Of a stretch of 64,000 nucleotides of DNA, positions 25,901 through 34,555 are shown in pieces. A program made the translations under genes and the position numbers. The notes below the pieces were generated by a model, which searched no databases, was not told the origin of the DNA, and saw nothing but the letters and a program-made list of their open reading frames with translations. Numbering within the stretch: the first letter of the stretch is position 1; the number at the start of each line of letters is the position of its first letter. The stretch spans positions 3,020,501-3,084,500 of the forward strand of contig NZ_JBBPBZ010000002.1 of NCBI RefSeq assembly GCF_038070105.1. The letters run 5' to 3'. The stretch is from Methylocystis sp. IM3 (lineage in GTDB: Bacteria; Pseudomonadota; Alphaproteobacteria; Rhizobiales; Beijerinckiaceae).

Positions 25901-26224
25901 ATGAAATACTGGATTATCCCCGTTCTTCTCTGCGCCGGAGCCGCCCAGGCGCAGGCGGGTGGTTTCCTGAGCCTGAACCCGAATTTCATCGGCGTCGTCA
26001 TTCGCAATCCGCTCCTGAGCGCCACCGCGGGCGTGCAGCTCGGACAAAATAACAGCGTCAACGCCGATCAGCGCAGCGTCGTGAATTTCTTCGGCGTTCA
26101 GCAGGTCGCCATCGGCAAGGCGGGCGGCAAGCTCGGCAACGATGCGGCCGTCGGTCAGATCGGGAGCCAGAACTACGTGGGCCTCGGCCAGCACATCGAA
26201 TCTCTGCCGCCCTTCCAGCCCTGA
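25901..26224 (+). CDS. Small secreted repeat protein, curlin-like (second)
   Basis: A 107-residue protein with a signal peptide (MKYWIIPVLLCAGAAQAQA, cleavage about residue 19). The mature part contains segments of curlin type: QLGQNNSVNADQ, VNFFGVQQVAIGK and GQIGSQNYVGLGQ, matching the Q-x-G-x2-N-x5-Q spacing. The ATG at 25901 is preferred over an earlier in-frame start at 25874, because it begins the signal peptide and has AGCGGAA upstream. It lies between the first repeat protein and the unknown 134-residue gene on the same strand. No CsgG, CsgE, CsgF or CsgD homologue is in the window. Confidence 0.72.
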   Translation: MKYWIIPVLLCAGAAQAQAGGFLSLNPNFIGVVIRNPLLSATAGVQLGQNNSVNADQRSVVNFFGVQQVAIGKAGGKLGNDAAVGQIGSQNYVGLGQHIESLPPFQP

Positions 26225-26287
26225 TCCAGCCGCTCCCAAAGGAGGGGGCGGTCCGCAGATGAAGCATGCAGCGTGTAGGAGTTTACC

Positions 26288-26692
26288 ATGCTCGACCAGG
26301 ATTGGAGCCGTATCGACTGCGACTGGCGCGGCTCCAAACGCGCCATTTTGGCCTATCACGTCGGCGGGTGGCGAAACGGCGAGTCGCCCCTCGCCGCCCT
26401 CGCCCGCGCGCTCGGCGTCGGGCTGGATGATCTTCCGCCGGAGCTGATGGATCAGGAGAGCCAGCGGGTCGAACTCGACGAACTCTCCGCCTTTCTGGGA
26501 ACGGAGTGGCTCGATCAGCCGGGGCTCGATATCGCCGAAAGCGTCAGCCTCCTGATTTCGCTGCTGAGCGAGAAACTTGCGGAAGTGCCCCCCGAGGTGC
26601 GCGCCTATTTCGGCGCGCCGCAAACCCTCGAGCCCGCTCAGGTTCGAGGCCCGCTCTTCCAGGCGCCGGGCGCTCCCGTCGCAAGGGCCTGA
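26288..26692 (+). CDS. Unknown cytoplasmic protein of the curlin-like cluster
   Basis: A 134-residue acidic protein without signal peptide or membrane segment. I do not recognise a family. It opens MLDQDWSRIDCDWRGSKRA. The middle is helical with regular Leu spacing (PLAALARALGVGLDDLPPEL, then ESVSLLISLLSEKLAEVP), and the last 25 residues are Pro/Ala-rich. A very good site (TAGGAG) precedes the ATG at 26288. It follows the second repeat protein by 63 bases, so it is probably cotranscribed and may act as a chaperone, regulator or secretion helper for the secreted pair; this is guesswork from position. Confidence 0.65.
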   Translation: MLDQDWSRIDCDWRGSKRAILAYHVGGWRNGESPLAALARALGVGLDDLPPELMDQESQRVELDELSAFLGTEWLDQPGLDIAESVSLLISLLSEKLAEVPPEVRAYFGAPQTLEPAQVRGPLFQAPGAPVARA

Positions 26693-26708
26693 TCCCCGCG
26701 TCAACGAC

Positions 26709-26744
26709 AAAAAAAAACGGGTCCAGCCGCAACGGCCGGACCCG
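26709..26744 (-). terminator. Rho-independent terminator of the hdeD-aqpZ gene
   Basis: Read on the minus strand, CGGGTCC-x-GCCG, a 3-base loop and the matching arms are followed by nine T's. It lies 30 bases past the stop of the fused gene. The A-run is on the side facing the curlin-like cluster, so termination acts on leftward transcripts only. Confidence 0.85.
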
Positions 26745-26773
26745 CGAGACAATCGTTAAGACTCTATCGCCTT

Positions 26774-28111
26774 TTAGCCCGTGGCCTCGTCGGCCAGCGC
26801 GAAGCGATGGATGAGGCCGCCGATGACGCCGCCGAGTAGCGGCGCCACCCAGAACAGCCAGAGCTGCTCCAGCGCCCAGCCGCCGACGAAGACCGCCTGG
26901 CTGGTCGAACGGGCCGGGTTCACCGAGGCGTTGGTGACCGGAATATCGACAAGATGGATCAGCGTCAAAGCGAGGCCGATGGCGATCGGCGCGAAGCCGA
27001 CAGGCGCGCGGCCTTCGGTCACGCCGAGAATGACGAGCAGGAAGAAGGCCGTCAGCACGGTTTCGATGAGGAAGCCGGACTGCCAGGTGAAGCCTGCGGG
27101 CGAATGATCCTCATAGCCATTGGCGGCGAAGCCGTTGGCGAGCGAGAAGTCGATATTGCCCTTCATGATCTGGAGCAGCACGAACGCCGCGAAGGTTGCG
27201 CCGACGAGCTGAGCGATCCAGTAGGGGCCGAGCTCCTTCCAGGGGAAGCGGCCGGCCGTCGCGAGGCCGAGCGACACCGCGGGGTTGAAATGGCCGCCCG
27301 AGACGGGGCCGAAGGCATAGGCGCCGGTCAGCACGGTGAGGCCGAAGGCGAGCGAAACGCCGGTGAAGCCGATGCCGAGCTGGGGAAAGCCCGCCGAGAT
27401 CAGCGCGCTGCCGACGCCGCCGAAGACGAGCCAGAAGGTGCCGAGGAATTCGGCGAAAAGCTTGCGCCCGAAATCCCGCGAGAACCCCTCGACCGGCGGA
27501 TCGACCGCGACGCGCTCGCCGCCGACCGCGCCCACGGCGCCGCTATCGCCGGCGCGCTTGAGAGACAGGCCAAACCCCATCCAGCTCGCGCCGGCGAAGA
27601 TCAGATCGACGCCCAAAAACGTGCCGAGCACCCAGAGGCTCGACACCGGCCAATGGGCGAGGATGACCCCGCCGAGCAGGAGGGTGACGATCCCGGAAAA
27701 GACGACGAAGCCCCGCGGCGCCTCCTTTGGCAGCTGGAAGGCCAGAAAGGTGCGGATGAGCCCGGCGGCGACGAGCCCCGCGCCCAGCAGCAGCGTCAGG
27801 AAGCCGGCCGCGAGCATCGGATTGTTGATGACCTCTATGCCGCCGATGAAATAGAGGAGGCCGATGAGCGACCAGAAGAAGAACTTCTTCCAGGACCGGA
27901 CGACGATGGCGTAAACCATTTCGACAATGCCGGAGGCGATCATCGCGACGCCGACAACATAGACCGTGACGACCGTCGCGCTGACGACGCTGCCGAGCGC
28001 CACGAAGCCGGCGAGCGCGAGCAGCGCCCCGAAGGCGACCATCCAGCCCCATTTGGCGCGCAAAGTGGCCGCCTCCGCAGCCGTGTAATCAACCGAAGCA
28101 AAGGCAGTCAT
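26774..28111 (-). CDS. HdeD (DUF308)-aquaporin Z fusion membrane protein
   Basis: A 445-residue inner-membrane protein joining two families in one frame. Residues about 20-185 are an HdeD/DUF308 domain: six hydrophobic helices with [20 protein letters not shown] and a basic loop [10 protein letters not shown] linker of about 30 hydrophilic residues follows. Residues 215-440 are an aquaporin [16 protein letters not shown] box 1 at 276-278 (GGHFNPAVS), NPA box 2 at 398-400 with Arg401 (ASVNPARS), and filter His386 and Phe256. The position equivalent to AqpZ Thr183 is Ala395. The start has TTTGGAGGATG upstream. It follows the RND pump genes by 114 bases. Confidence 0.92.
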   Translation of the reverse strand: MTAFASVDYTAAEAATLRAKWGWMVAFGALLALAGFVALGSVVSATVVTVYVVGVAMIASGIVEMVYAIVVRSWKKFFFWSLIGLLYFIGGIEVINNPMLAAGFLTLLLGAGLVAAGLIRTFLAFQLPKEAPRGFVVFSGIVTLLLGGVILAHWPVSSLWVLGTFLGVDLIFAGASWMGFGLSLKRAGDSGAVGAVGGERVAVDPPVEGFSRDFGRKLFAEFLGTFWLVFGGVGSALISAGFPQLGIGFTGVSLAFGLTVLTGAYAFGPVSGGHFNPAVSLGLATAGRFPWKELGPYWIAQLVGATFAAFVLLQIMKGNIDFSLANGFAANGYEDHSPAGFTWQSGFLIETVLTAFFLLVILGVTEGRAPVGFAPIAIGLALTLIHLVDIPVTNASVNPARSTSQAVFVGGWALEQLWLFWVAPLLGGVIGGLIHRFALADEATG

Positions 28112-28186
28112 GCCGCATCCTCCAAAATAAATTGAGTGACGGCGTAGCTTAGCCTTGGAACAGAGGAATTGACAACCAGGGCCGCT

Positions 28187-28203
28187 CGAGACGCGGCGTC
28201 TCG
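28187..28203. terminator. Short hairpin after the RND permease gene
   Basis: CGAGACG-CGG-CGTCTCG is a perfect 7-bp stem 23 bases past the RND stop, ahead of the HdeD-AqpZ gene. No T-tract follows, so readthrough into the fused gene is plausible. Confidence 0.35.
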
Positions 28204-28225
28204 TCCTCCTTCGCGCCCCCGCCGA

Positions 28226-31200
28226 CTAGGGCGCGCGCCCGCGCATCCGCAGGGAGAGCGCGCGCGACAGCACATAGAAGATCGGCGTGAAGGCGAGCCC
28301 GAACAGGGTCACGCCGATCATGCCGCTGAACACCGCGACGCCGAGCGACTGGCGCATTTCGGCGCCGGCGCCATGCGAGACGACGAGCGGCAGAACGCCC
28401 AGAATGAAGGCGAGGGAGGTCATGAGGATGGGCCGCAGCCGGGTGCGCGCCGCCTCGATCGCCGCCGCGAAGCGGTCCTTGCCCTCGTCCTCGCCCTGAC
28501 GGGCGAATTCGACGATGAGAATCGCGTTCTTGGCGGCGAGGCCGATCAGCACGACCAGGCCGATCTCGACGAGAATATTCCGATCGAGCCCCTCCAGGGC
28601 GACGCCGGCCATGGCGGCGAGCACGCACATGGGCACGATGAGGATGACGGCGAGCGGCAGCACGAGGCTCTCGTAGAGCGCCGCGAGCAGCAGAAAGACG
28701 AAGACGACCGCAAGGCCGAAGGCGAGCATCGCCGTATTGCCGGCAAGCTTCTCCTGCAGCGCGATCTCCGTCCATTCGAAGCCGAATCCGCGCGGCAGCG
28801 TCTGTTTGGCGAGCCCTTCGATCACCGCGATCCCCTGCCCCGAGGAGACGCCGTGCTGAAGGTTCACCTGCACTTCCGCCGCGGGGTAGAGATTGTACCG
28901 CGGCACGCGGAAGGCGCCCGTCGTGTCCCGGAAGGTCGCGATGGCGCCGAGCGGCGTCATCTCGCCGGTCGCGCTGCGGGTCTTGAGTTCGGAAATGTCG
29001 CGCAGCGTCAGCCGGTGCGGATTGTCGGCCTGAGCCATGACGCGGTAGGTGCGGCCGAGAATGTTGAAGTCGTTGACGAAGACCGAGCCGAGATAGACCG
29101 ACAGGGTCTCGAAGACGCGCGAGATCGGCACGCCGATCATCTCGGCCTTGGTGCGGTCGATGTCGGCGAAGATCTGCGGCGTGCGCGTGTTGAAGAGCGT
29201 GAAGGCCTGCGCCACGCCGGGCGCGCCCATGGCCGGGCCGGCGAGCCCCCATGTCGCCGCCTCCAGCGCCGGAAGGCCCATGCCGCCGCGATCCTGCACA
29301 TAGCCCTTGAGGCCGCCGCCCGTGCCGATGCCGGGCACCGCCGGCGGCTCCAGCACGAAGACGAAGGCTTCCTTGATCGGCGACAGGGCCGCGCGCAGAT
29401 CGTCGCGGACGCCGATCGCCGTCACCCCCTGCCGGTGGCGCTCGGCGAAGGGTTTCAGCGTGACGAAGATCACGCCGGAATTGGGCGCATTGGTGAAGGT
29501 CGCGCCGTCGAAGCCCGTGAACACCACGCTCGATTCGACGCCCGGCCGCTTGAGGATGATGTCGGTCGCCTGCCGCATCACCGCGTCGGTGCGATCGAGC
29601 GCCGCGCCCGGCGGCAATTGAAAGGCGGCGATGAGATAGCCGCGGTCGAGCGTCGGCACGAGGCCCGTCGGCGTGCGCCGCAAAAGCTCCAGCGCCACGC
29701 CGATCAGCCCCGCATAGACGATGAGCGAAACGAGCCCCAGGCGCACGAGCCGCGCAGTCATCGACCCATAGCGATCGGACAGGCGCTCGAAGAGTAGATT
29801 GAAGCGCGCGAAGAAGGCGTGGAGCAAAACCGCAAGCCGCCCCTCCGGCTCTTTCTCCTCGCCTCTCGGATGCAGAAGAATGGCGGCGAGCGCCGGCGAG
29901 AGCGTGAGCGAGACGAAGGCGGAGATGAGCGTCGCCGAGGCGATGGTGATGGCGAACTGCTTGTAGAAGGCGCCCTGAAGCCCGGTGATATAGGCGACCG
30001 GCACGAAGACCGCGCAGAGCACGAGCGCAATGGCGATCAGCGCGCCGCCGACCTCGTCCATCGTCTTGTGCGCGGCTTCCTTCGGCGTGAGCCCGTGATC
30101 GAGATAGCGTTCGACATTCTCGACGACGACGATGGCGTCGTCGACCACGATGCCGATGGCGAGCACGAGGCCGAAGAGCGAGAGCGTGTTGAAGGTCAGG
30201 CCGAGGAGCTTCATCACCGCGAAGCTGCCGATGAGCGAGACCGGAATGGCGACGACGGGAATGATCGCGGCGCGCCAGGTCTGCAGGAACAGGATCACCA
30301 CCAGAACGACGAGGATGATCGCCTCGCCGAGCGTGCGCACCACCTGGTCGACCGACTGCTGGATGAACTCGGTCGGGTTATAGACGATCGAATAATCTAT
30401 GCCCGCCGGGAACTGCTTCTTCGCCTCCGCCATCGCCGCCTCGACCGCCTCCGAGGTGGCGAGCGCATTGGAGCCAGGCTTCTGGAAGATGGCGATGGCC
30501 GTCGCCGGATCGCGGTCGAGATAGGCGTTGACCGTATAATCCTGCGCGCCGATCTCGACGCGCGCCACGTCGCGCAGGCGCACCTGACCGTCGGCGTCCG
30601 AGCGCAGCACGATGTCGGAGAACTGGGCGGGCTCGGAGAGGCGCCCGAGCGTGCGCACGGAAAGCTGAAAGGCGCCGGGGGAGGCCGCGGGCGGCTGGTT
30701 GATCGCGCCGGCCGCCACCTGAAGATTGGCCGCGCGCAGCGCCATGACGACTTCGCCCGCCGTCATGCCGCGCGCGGCGATCTTGTCGGGATCGAGCCAG
30801 ACGCGCATCGAATAATCGCGCGCGCCGAAGACGCGCACGTCGCCCACGCCCTCGAGGCGGGCCAGCACGTCGCGCACATAGAGCGTCGCATAGTTGGAAA
30901 TATACTGCTGCGTGCGCGAGCCGTCGGGCGAGCGCAGATGCACGACCATCATGAGATCGGGCGAGGCCTTCTTCACCACGACGCCGAAACGCTGCACCTC
31001 CTCCGGCAGGCGCGGCGTCGCGATCGCCACGCGATTTTGCACCAGCACCTGCGCCAGATCGATGTTGACGCCCGTCTTGAACACGACATTGATCGTGAGC
31101 AGGCCGTCGCCCGTCGATTGCGAGGCGATGTAGAGCATGTCGTCGACGCCATTGACCTCCTGCTCGATCGGAGAGGCGACCGTCTGCGCGATGACCTCCG

Positions 31201-31366
31201 CCGAGGCGCCGGGATAGGTCGCGGTGATCATCACCGTCGGCGGCGCGATGTCGGGATATTCCGACACGGGCAGCGTCCGCGCGGCGATGAGGCCGGCGAT
31301 GGTGAGCAGCATCGACAGGACGGCGGCGAAGATCGGCCGCTCGATGAAGAAATGCGGAAAGCGCAT
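28226..31366 (-). CDS. RND efflux transporter permease (HAE1/AcrB family)
   Basis: A 1046-residue proton-driven multidrug pump. The start MRFPHFFIERPIFAAVLSMLLTIAG is typical, as are the porter-domain pieces SEYPDIAPPTVMITATYPGA and QLPPGAALDRT. The first membrane block carries LGLVLAIGIVVDDAIVVVENVER, with the two proton-relay Asp residues; the second block carries GLAAKNAILIVEFA. The preferred ATG is at 31366; nine more codons upstream overlap the end of the MFP gene. The MFP gene lies 7 bases upstream, so the two form an operon. No TolC-type outer-membrane channel is nearby. Substrate range is not predictable. Confidence 0.95.
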   Translation of the reverse strand: MRFPHFFIERPIFAAVLSMLLTIAGLIAARTLPVSEYPDIAPPTVMITATYPGASAEVIAQTVASPIEQEVNGVDDMLYIASQSTGDGLLTINVVFKTGVNIDLAQVLVQNRVAIATPRLPEEVQRFGVVVKKASPDLMMVVHLRSPDGSRTQQYISNYATLYVRDVLARLEGVGDVRVFGARDYSMRVWLDPDKIAARGMTAGEVVMALRAANLQVAAGAINQPPAASPGAFQLSVRTLGRLSEPAQFSDIVLRSDADGQVRLRDVARVEIGAQDYTVNAYLDRDPATAIAIFQKPGSNALATSEAVEAAMAEAKKQFPAGIDYSIVYNPTEFIQQSVDQVVRTLGEAIILVVLVVILFLQTWRAAIIPVVAIPVSLIGSFAVMKLLGLTFNTLSLFGLVLAIGIVVDDAIVVVENVERYLDHGLTPKEAAHKTMDEVGGALIAIALVLCAVFVPVAYITGLQGAFYKQFAITIASATLISAFVSLTLSPALAAILLHPRGEEKEPEGRLAVLLHAFFARFNLLFERLSDRYGSMTARLVRLGLVSLIVYAGLIGVALELLRRTPTGLVPTLDRGYLIAAFQLPPGAALDRTDAVMRQATDIILKRPGVESSVVFTGFDGATFTNAPNSGVIFVTLKPFAERHRQGVTAIGVRDDLRAALSPIKEAFVFVLEPPAVPGIGTGGGLKGYVQDRGGMGLPALEAATWGLAGPAMGAPGVAQAFTLFNTRTPQIFADIDRTKAEMIGVPISRVFETLSVYLGSVFVNDFNILGRTYRVMAQADNPHRLTLRDISELKTRSATGEMTPLGAIATFRDTTGAFRVPRYNLYPAAEVQVNLQHGVSSGQGIAVIEGLAKQTLPRGFGFEWTEIALQEKLAGNTAMLAFGLAVVFVFLLLAALYESLVLPLAVILIVPMCVLAAMAGVALEGLDRNILVEIGLVVLIGLAAKNAILIVEFARQGEDEGKDRFAAAIEAARTRLRPILMTSLAFILGVLPLVVSHGAGAEMRQSLGVAVFSGMIGVTLFGLAFTPIFYVLSRALSLRMRGRAP

Positions 31367-31373
31367 GGGTCGT

Positions 31374-32546
31374 CTAGTTTCCCGCAGGAGCAATCGCGGC
31401 TTCGACCGGCGCGACGGCGGCGCCCGGACGCACCATGGGATTGGCGAGTCCGGCGGTGATGACGAGATCGTCGCGGTCGAGGCCGGAGAGCACGACGCGC
31501 AGGCCCTTGTGCAGCGGACCGAGCGCGACCGGCCTGGCGGCGACCTTGCGATCCGGCGTCACGGTCATCACGACCTTGCTCGTCTGGTCGGAGGAGACGG
31601 CCGCGTCGGGAATGAGCAGGGCCGACGCGTCGCCTCCATTGAGGCGCACGCGGCCGAAGGCGCCGGGCGTCAGGAAGAGATCCTTGTTGGCGAGCACGGC
31701 GCGGGCGCGGATCGTGCCCGAATGGACATTGAGCTGATTGTCGAGGAAGTCGATCGTTCCCTTGCGCCTCCAGTCGCTCTCGTCGGCGAGCCGCACGAAG
31801 GCCGGCGTCTGCCCCGCCTTCTGATGCCCCGCGCCGCTGCGGGCATAATGCAGGTAATCGGATTCCGACACGTCGAACTCGAAATAGATCGGGTCGAGCG
31901 TGACGATGGTCGTGAGCAGCGTTGCGCCCGCCTGCACCAGATTGCCGGTGTCGATGCGCCGGTCGGACACGCGGCCGGCGATCGGCGCCCGCACCTGCGT
32001 CCATTCCAGATTGAGCTCGGCGTTGCGCAGCGACGCCTCGGCGCCCAGAAGCTGGGCGCGGGCGGAATCCGAGCCGCCGCGCCGCTGATCCATGTCGCGC
32101 CGCGTGATCGTGCCGCCGCCGACGAGCGACTCCCCGCGGGCGGCGTCCCGGGACAGCATGGTGGTCTGCGCCTGCATGCGCGCGACCTCGGCGCGGGCGC
32201 TGTCGACCGCAATCTGATAGGGGCGCGGGTCGATGGTGAAGAGAAGATCGCCGGCCTTCACGATCTGCCCGTCGGCGAAATGGATCTTCTCCACGGCGCC
32301 CGAGACGCGCGGACGCACCTCCACGCGCTGCACGGCGACGAATCGTCCGGTGAATTCGTCCCAGCGCGGAACCGTCTCGGCAAGCGGATGCGCCACCGTG
32401 ACGCTGGGCGGCGGCGGCGCCGACGTGGCCGCCCCGCCATCCTGCGCGCCCGCGACGACCCTGAAGGCGACGAGGGCGGCGACCGCCAGCCCTCCCAGGC
32501 CCAGCCACACAGCTTGTGGACTCGCGAGAAATCGCTTTGGCTTCAT
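31374..32546 (-). CDS. RND efflux periplasmic adaptor (membrane fusion protein)
   Basis: The 390-residue adaptor links the RND permease to an outer-membrane channel. It has one N-terminal membrane anchor (about 13-34) without a lipobox Cys. Then come the barrel/lipoyl strands (RVEVRPRVSGAVEKIHFADGQIVKAGDLLFTID), a short helical hairpin (about 100-155) and the second lipoyl half (LEWTQVRAPIAGRVSDRRID). The start at 32546 gives a normal anchor; the frame runs a further 78 codons upstream without family sequence. It is followed by the permease gene after 7 bases and diverges from the two HdeA/B-family genes across 249 bases. Confidence 0.93.
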   Translation of the reverse strand: MKPKRFLASPQAVWLGLGGLAVAALVAFRVVAGAQDGGAATSAPPPPSVTVAHPLAETVPRWDEFTGRFVAVQRVEVRPRVSGAVEKIHFADGQIVKAGDLLFTIDPRPYQIAVDSARAEVARMQAQTTMLSRDAARGESLVGGGTITRRDMDQRRGGSDSARAQLLGAEASLRNAELNLEWTQVRAPIAGRVSDRRIDTGNLVQAGATLLTTIVTLDPIYFEFDVSESDYLHYARSGAGHQKAGQTPAFVRLADESDWRRKGTIDFLDNQLNVHSGTIRARAVLANKDLFLTPGAFGRVRLNGGDASALLIPDAAVSSDQTSKVVMTVTPDRKVAARPVALGPLHKGLRVVLSGLDRDDLVITAGLANPMVRPGAAVAPVEAAIAPAGN

Positions 32547-32795
32547 GACTGTTTCTCGGGCGAAAAGGAGGGTGACGCGATCAGGCGGCGACGCGGCTGA
32601 AACTAGGACAGTCTTCCTTCGGCGTCCACAGCGGCCTGCGGAGCAACCGGACTGGCTGCGGAATTCCCATTGTACGAGCTTGGACTTATGACAGTGGCTG
32701 TGCAATGGTCGCGCGGGCGCTCGCAGAGGTCTCGCTGGAAGAAGCCGGCAGGGACTGGAACGTCGCGCCACGGGGATCATTGCAAGGAGAGCTAG

Positions 32796-33092
32796 ATGAA
32801 GAAACTAATCGTCGCGCTGGCGCTCGCGGGCGCGCTCGCGCCGTCGCTGTCGCAGGCGCAGGTCAAGATCGACATGATGAAGGTCACCTGCGGAGAAGTG
32901 CTCGCCATGTCGCCCGACGACCAGGCGGACTTCGCCGCCTTCATGAGCGGCTTCTTCTCACAGAAGGCCGGCCGCAGCTTCATCGACATGAGCCTGTTCA
33001 AGCGGAACACCGCGAGCGTGCTGGACTGGTGCAAGTCCAACAAGGACCAGTCGGTGATGGTGGGCCTCGAGCGCGCCACCGAGAAGAAGTAA
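32796..33092 (+). CDS. HdeA/HdeB-family periplasmic protein (copy 1)
   Basis: A 98-residue protein with a signal peptide (cleavage after about Ala21, SLSQA). The mature part has the HdeA/HdeB pattern: a short strand, KVTCGEVLAMSPDDQADFAAFMSG, then a helix ending VLDWCKSN; Cys32 and Cys79 would form the single family disulphide. E. coli HdeA and HdeB are periplasmic chaperones that become active at acidic pH. CAAGGAGAGCTAG precedes the ATG. It lies 19 bases before a second family member, so the pair is an operon. Confidence 0.85.
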   Translation: MKKLIVALALAGALAPSLSQAQVKIDMMKVTCGEVLAMSPDDQADFAAFMSGFFSQKAGRSFIDMSLFKRNTASVLDWCKSNKDQSVMVGLERATEKK

Positions 33093-33111
33093 GAAGAGGA
33101 CGGCAAGCCAC

Positions 33112-33405
33112 ATGATCCGTAACGTCATTTTCGCCGCCGTCGCCGGCGCTCTCCTGATCGCCGCCCCCGCCTCCGCGCAGGTCACGATCGACATGTCCGA
33201 GATCACCTGCAAGGATTTCTCGGGCTACGATCCCGAGACCCAGAACTTCATCGGCAACTGGATGCGCGGCTATTGGATGTCCTCCAAGAACCTGACCGTC
33301 ATCGACACGCTCTACGTGAAGCGCAACACCGAGAAGATCACGCGCTACTGCAAGAAGCTGCCGAAATCCCCGCTGATGCAGGCGATCGAGAAGAACGCCC
33401 GCTGA
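33112..33405 (+). CDS. HdeA/HdeB-family periplasmic protein (copy 2)
   Basis: A 97-residue paralogue of the preceding gene, with a signal peptide (cleavage after about Ala22, APASA). The mature part reads VTIDMSEITCKDFSGYDPETQNFIGNWMRGY, then VIDTLYVKRNTEKITRYCKKLP. Cys33 and Cys80 match the pair in copy 1. The two proteins share the V(T/K)IDM..(I/V)TC start and the (V/L)xKRNT block, but differ enough that the duplication is not recent. A strong terminator follows at 33470. Acid-stress chaperone function is inferred from the family. Confidence 0.86.
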   Translation: MIRNVIFAAVAGALLIAAPASAQVTIDMSEITCKDFSGYDPETQNFIGNWMRGYWMSSKNLTVIDTLYVKRNTEKITRYCKKLPKSPLMQAIEKNAR

Positions 33406-33469
33406 AGTGGAGCCCGGCCGGGGGCCTGCATGGCAGGCGCCCCGCAGCGACATGAGCGTGAGAGACCCG

Positions 33470-33494
33470 AGCCCGGCCTTGCGGCCGGGCTTTC
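33470..33494 (+). terminator. Terminator after the HdeA/B-family pair
   Basis: AGCCCGGCC-TTGC-GGCCGGGCT is a perfect 9-bp stem followed by TTTC, 65 bases past the second stop. It separates the pair from the porin gene. Confidence 0.75.
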
Positions 33495-33680
33495 ATATTT
33501 GCGGAAGCGCTGGCGCACCCCCGGCGAAGCGCCGCCTTTTGGGGAAAACTTAATCCCGTTGACCGATTATTGACCTTACGGAGCGATTTGGATCGACCCA
33601 CGGCCCAGATTTCTCCAGTGTGGAAAAAGCTTTCGGCATCAAAAACATCGAACCGGAAGCAAAAGCGTAAGGGTTCACTA

Positions 33681-34490
33681 ATGAAAAAAATCGGTCTTCT
33701 CACGGCGGTCTCCCTCGCCGCGCTCAGCGGCGCCGCCTTCGCGGCCGACCTGCCGTATCGCAAGGCGGCCCCCGCCTATGTGCCGCCGCCGCCGCCGCCC
33801 CCGATGTGGACCGGCTTCTACGCGGGTCTCAATCTCGGCGGCGGGTGGAGCGCCAACAGCGTCAATCCCAACGCCCTGACGCCTTATGCGAGCACGGCGA
33901 CCGGCGCCATCTCCCTCCTGCCCGGCAACAACAATGGCGGCACCAACGCCGGCGGCGTCGTGGGCGGCGGCCAGATCGGCTACAACTACCAGATCGGATC
34001 GAGCTTCCTCGTCGGCGTCGAGACGGACTTCCAGGGCACGAGCATGCGCTCGGGCGGCAACAGCAACTTCTTCGTCTATCCCGACCCGAACAACCCTGGC
34101 GCCTTCCTCGTGCCGTTGTTGCCGGGGGGCAATGCCGGCGTCGCGCTCAACTGGTTCGGCACGGTGCGCGGGCGCGCCGGCTTCCTGATCACGCCGACCC
34201 TGCTCGCCTACGGCACGGCAGGCTTCGCCTATGGCGGCGTTTCGGCGGGCGCGAACCAGAGCAATACCCGCACCGGCTGGACCGCTGGCGGCGGCGTGGA
34301 ATGGATGTTCCTGCCCAACTGGTCGGCCAAGGCCGAATATCTCTACACCGACCTCAACAGCGGCGGCGCGACGGGTCCCTTCGGGTTCCAGGTCGGATAC
34401 CATCGTCATCCGCAGATCAACACGGTCCGCGCCGGCGTGAATTATCACTTCAACTGGGGCGCCTCGGCTCCGGCCGTCGCCACCTACTGA
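33681..34490 (+). CDS. Omp25/Omp31-like outer-membrane beta-barrel protein
   Basis: A 269-residue outer-membrane protein of the family common in this order. The signal peptide ends at about residue 22 (GAAFA|ADLP). A proline-rich stretch follows (YVPPPPPPPMWTGFYAGLNLGGGW), and then an eight-strand barrel with many Gly/Asn/Thr loops: GGQIGYNYQIGSSFLVGVETDFQG, VRGRAGFLITPTLLAYGTAGFAYGG, and a last strand VRAGVNYHFNW. The ATG at 33681 has TAAGGG upstream. It is followed by a tandem palindrome and a terminator. Its pore function and specificity are unknown. Confidence 0.88.
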   Translation: MKKIGLLTAVSLAALSGAAFAADLPYRKAAPAYVPPPPPPPMWTGFYAGLNLGGGWSANSVNPNALTPYASTATGAISLLPGNNNGGTNAGGVVGGGQIGYNYQIGSSFLVGVETDFQGTSMRSGGNSNFFVYPDPNNPGAFLVPLLPGGNAGVALNWFGTVRGRAGFLITPTLLAYGTAGFAYGGVSAGANQSNTRTGWTAGGGVEWMFLPNWSAKAEYLYTDLNSGGATGPFGFQVGYHRHPQINTVRAGVNYHFNWGASAPAVATY

Positions 34491-34495
34491 TCTTA

Positions 34496-34543
34496 AAGGG
34501 GCGAGTCGCCCCTTCCTGTCTTGAAAGGGGCGACTCGCCCCTT
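34496..34543. repeat. Tandem pair of 19-bp palindromes after the porin gene
   Basis: AAGGGGCGA-G-TCGCCCCTT (34496-34514) and AAGGGGCGA-C-TCGCCCCTT (34525-34543) are near-identical palindromes 29 bases apart, starting 5 bases past the porin stop. Their cores differ only at the central base. They are different from the CCCTCTCCC family. Confidence 0.75.
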
Positions 34544-34555
34544 CTTGCTCAAAGG

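Noticed and set aside
28226..32546. A possible complete tripartite pump with its own TolC
   Set aside because: Only the adaptor and permease are present; no outer-membrane channel gene is found on either side, so a TolC must be encoded elsewhere.
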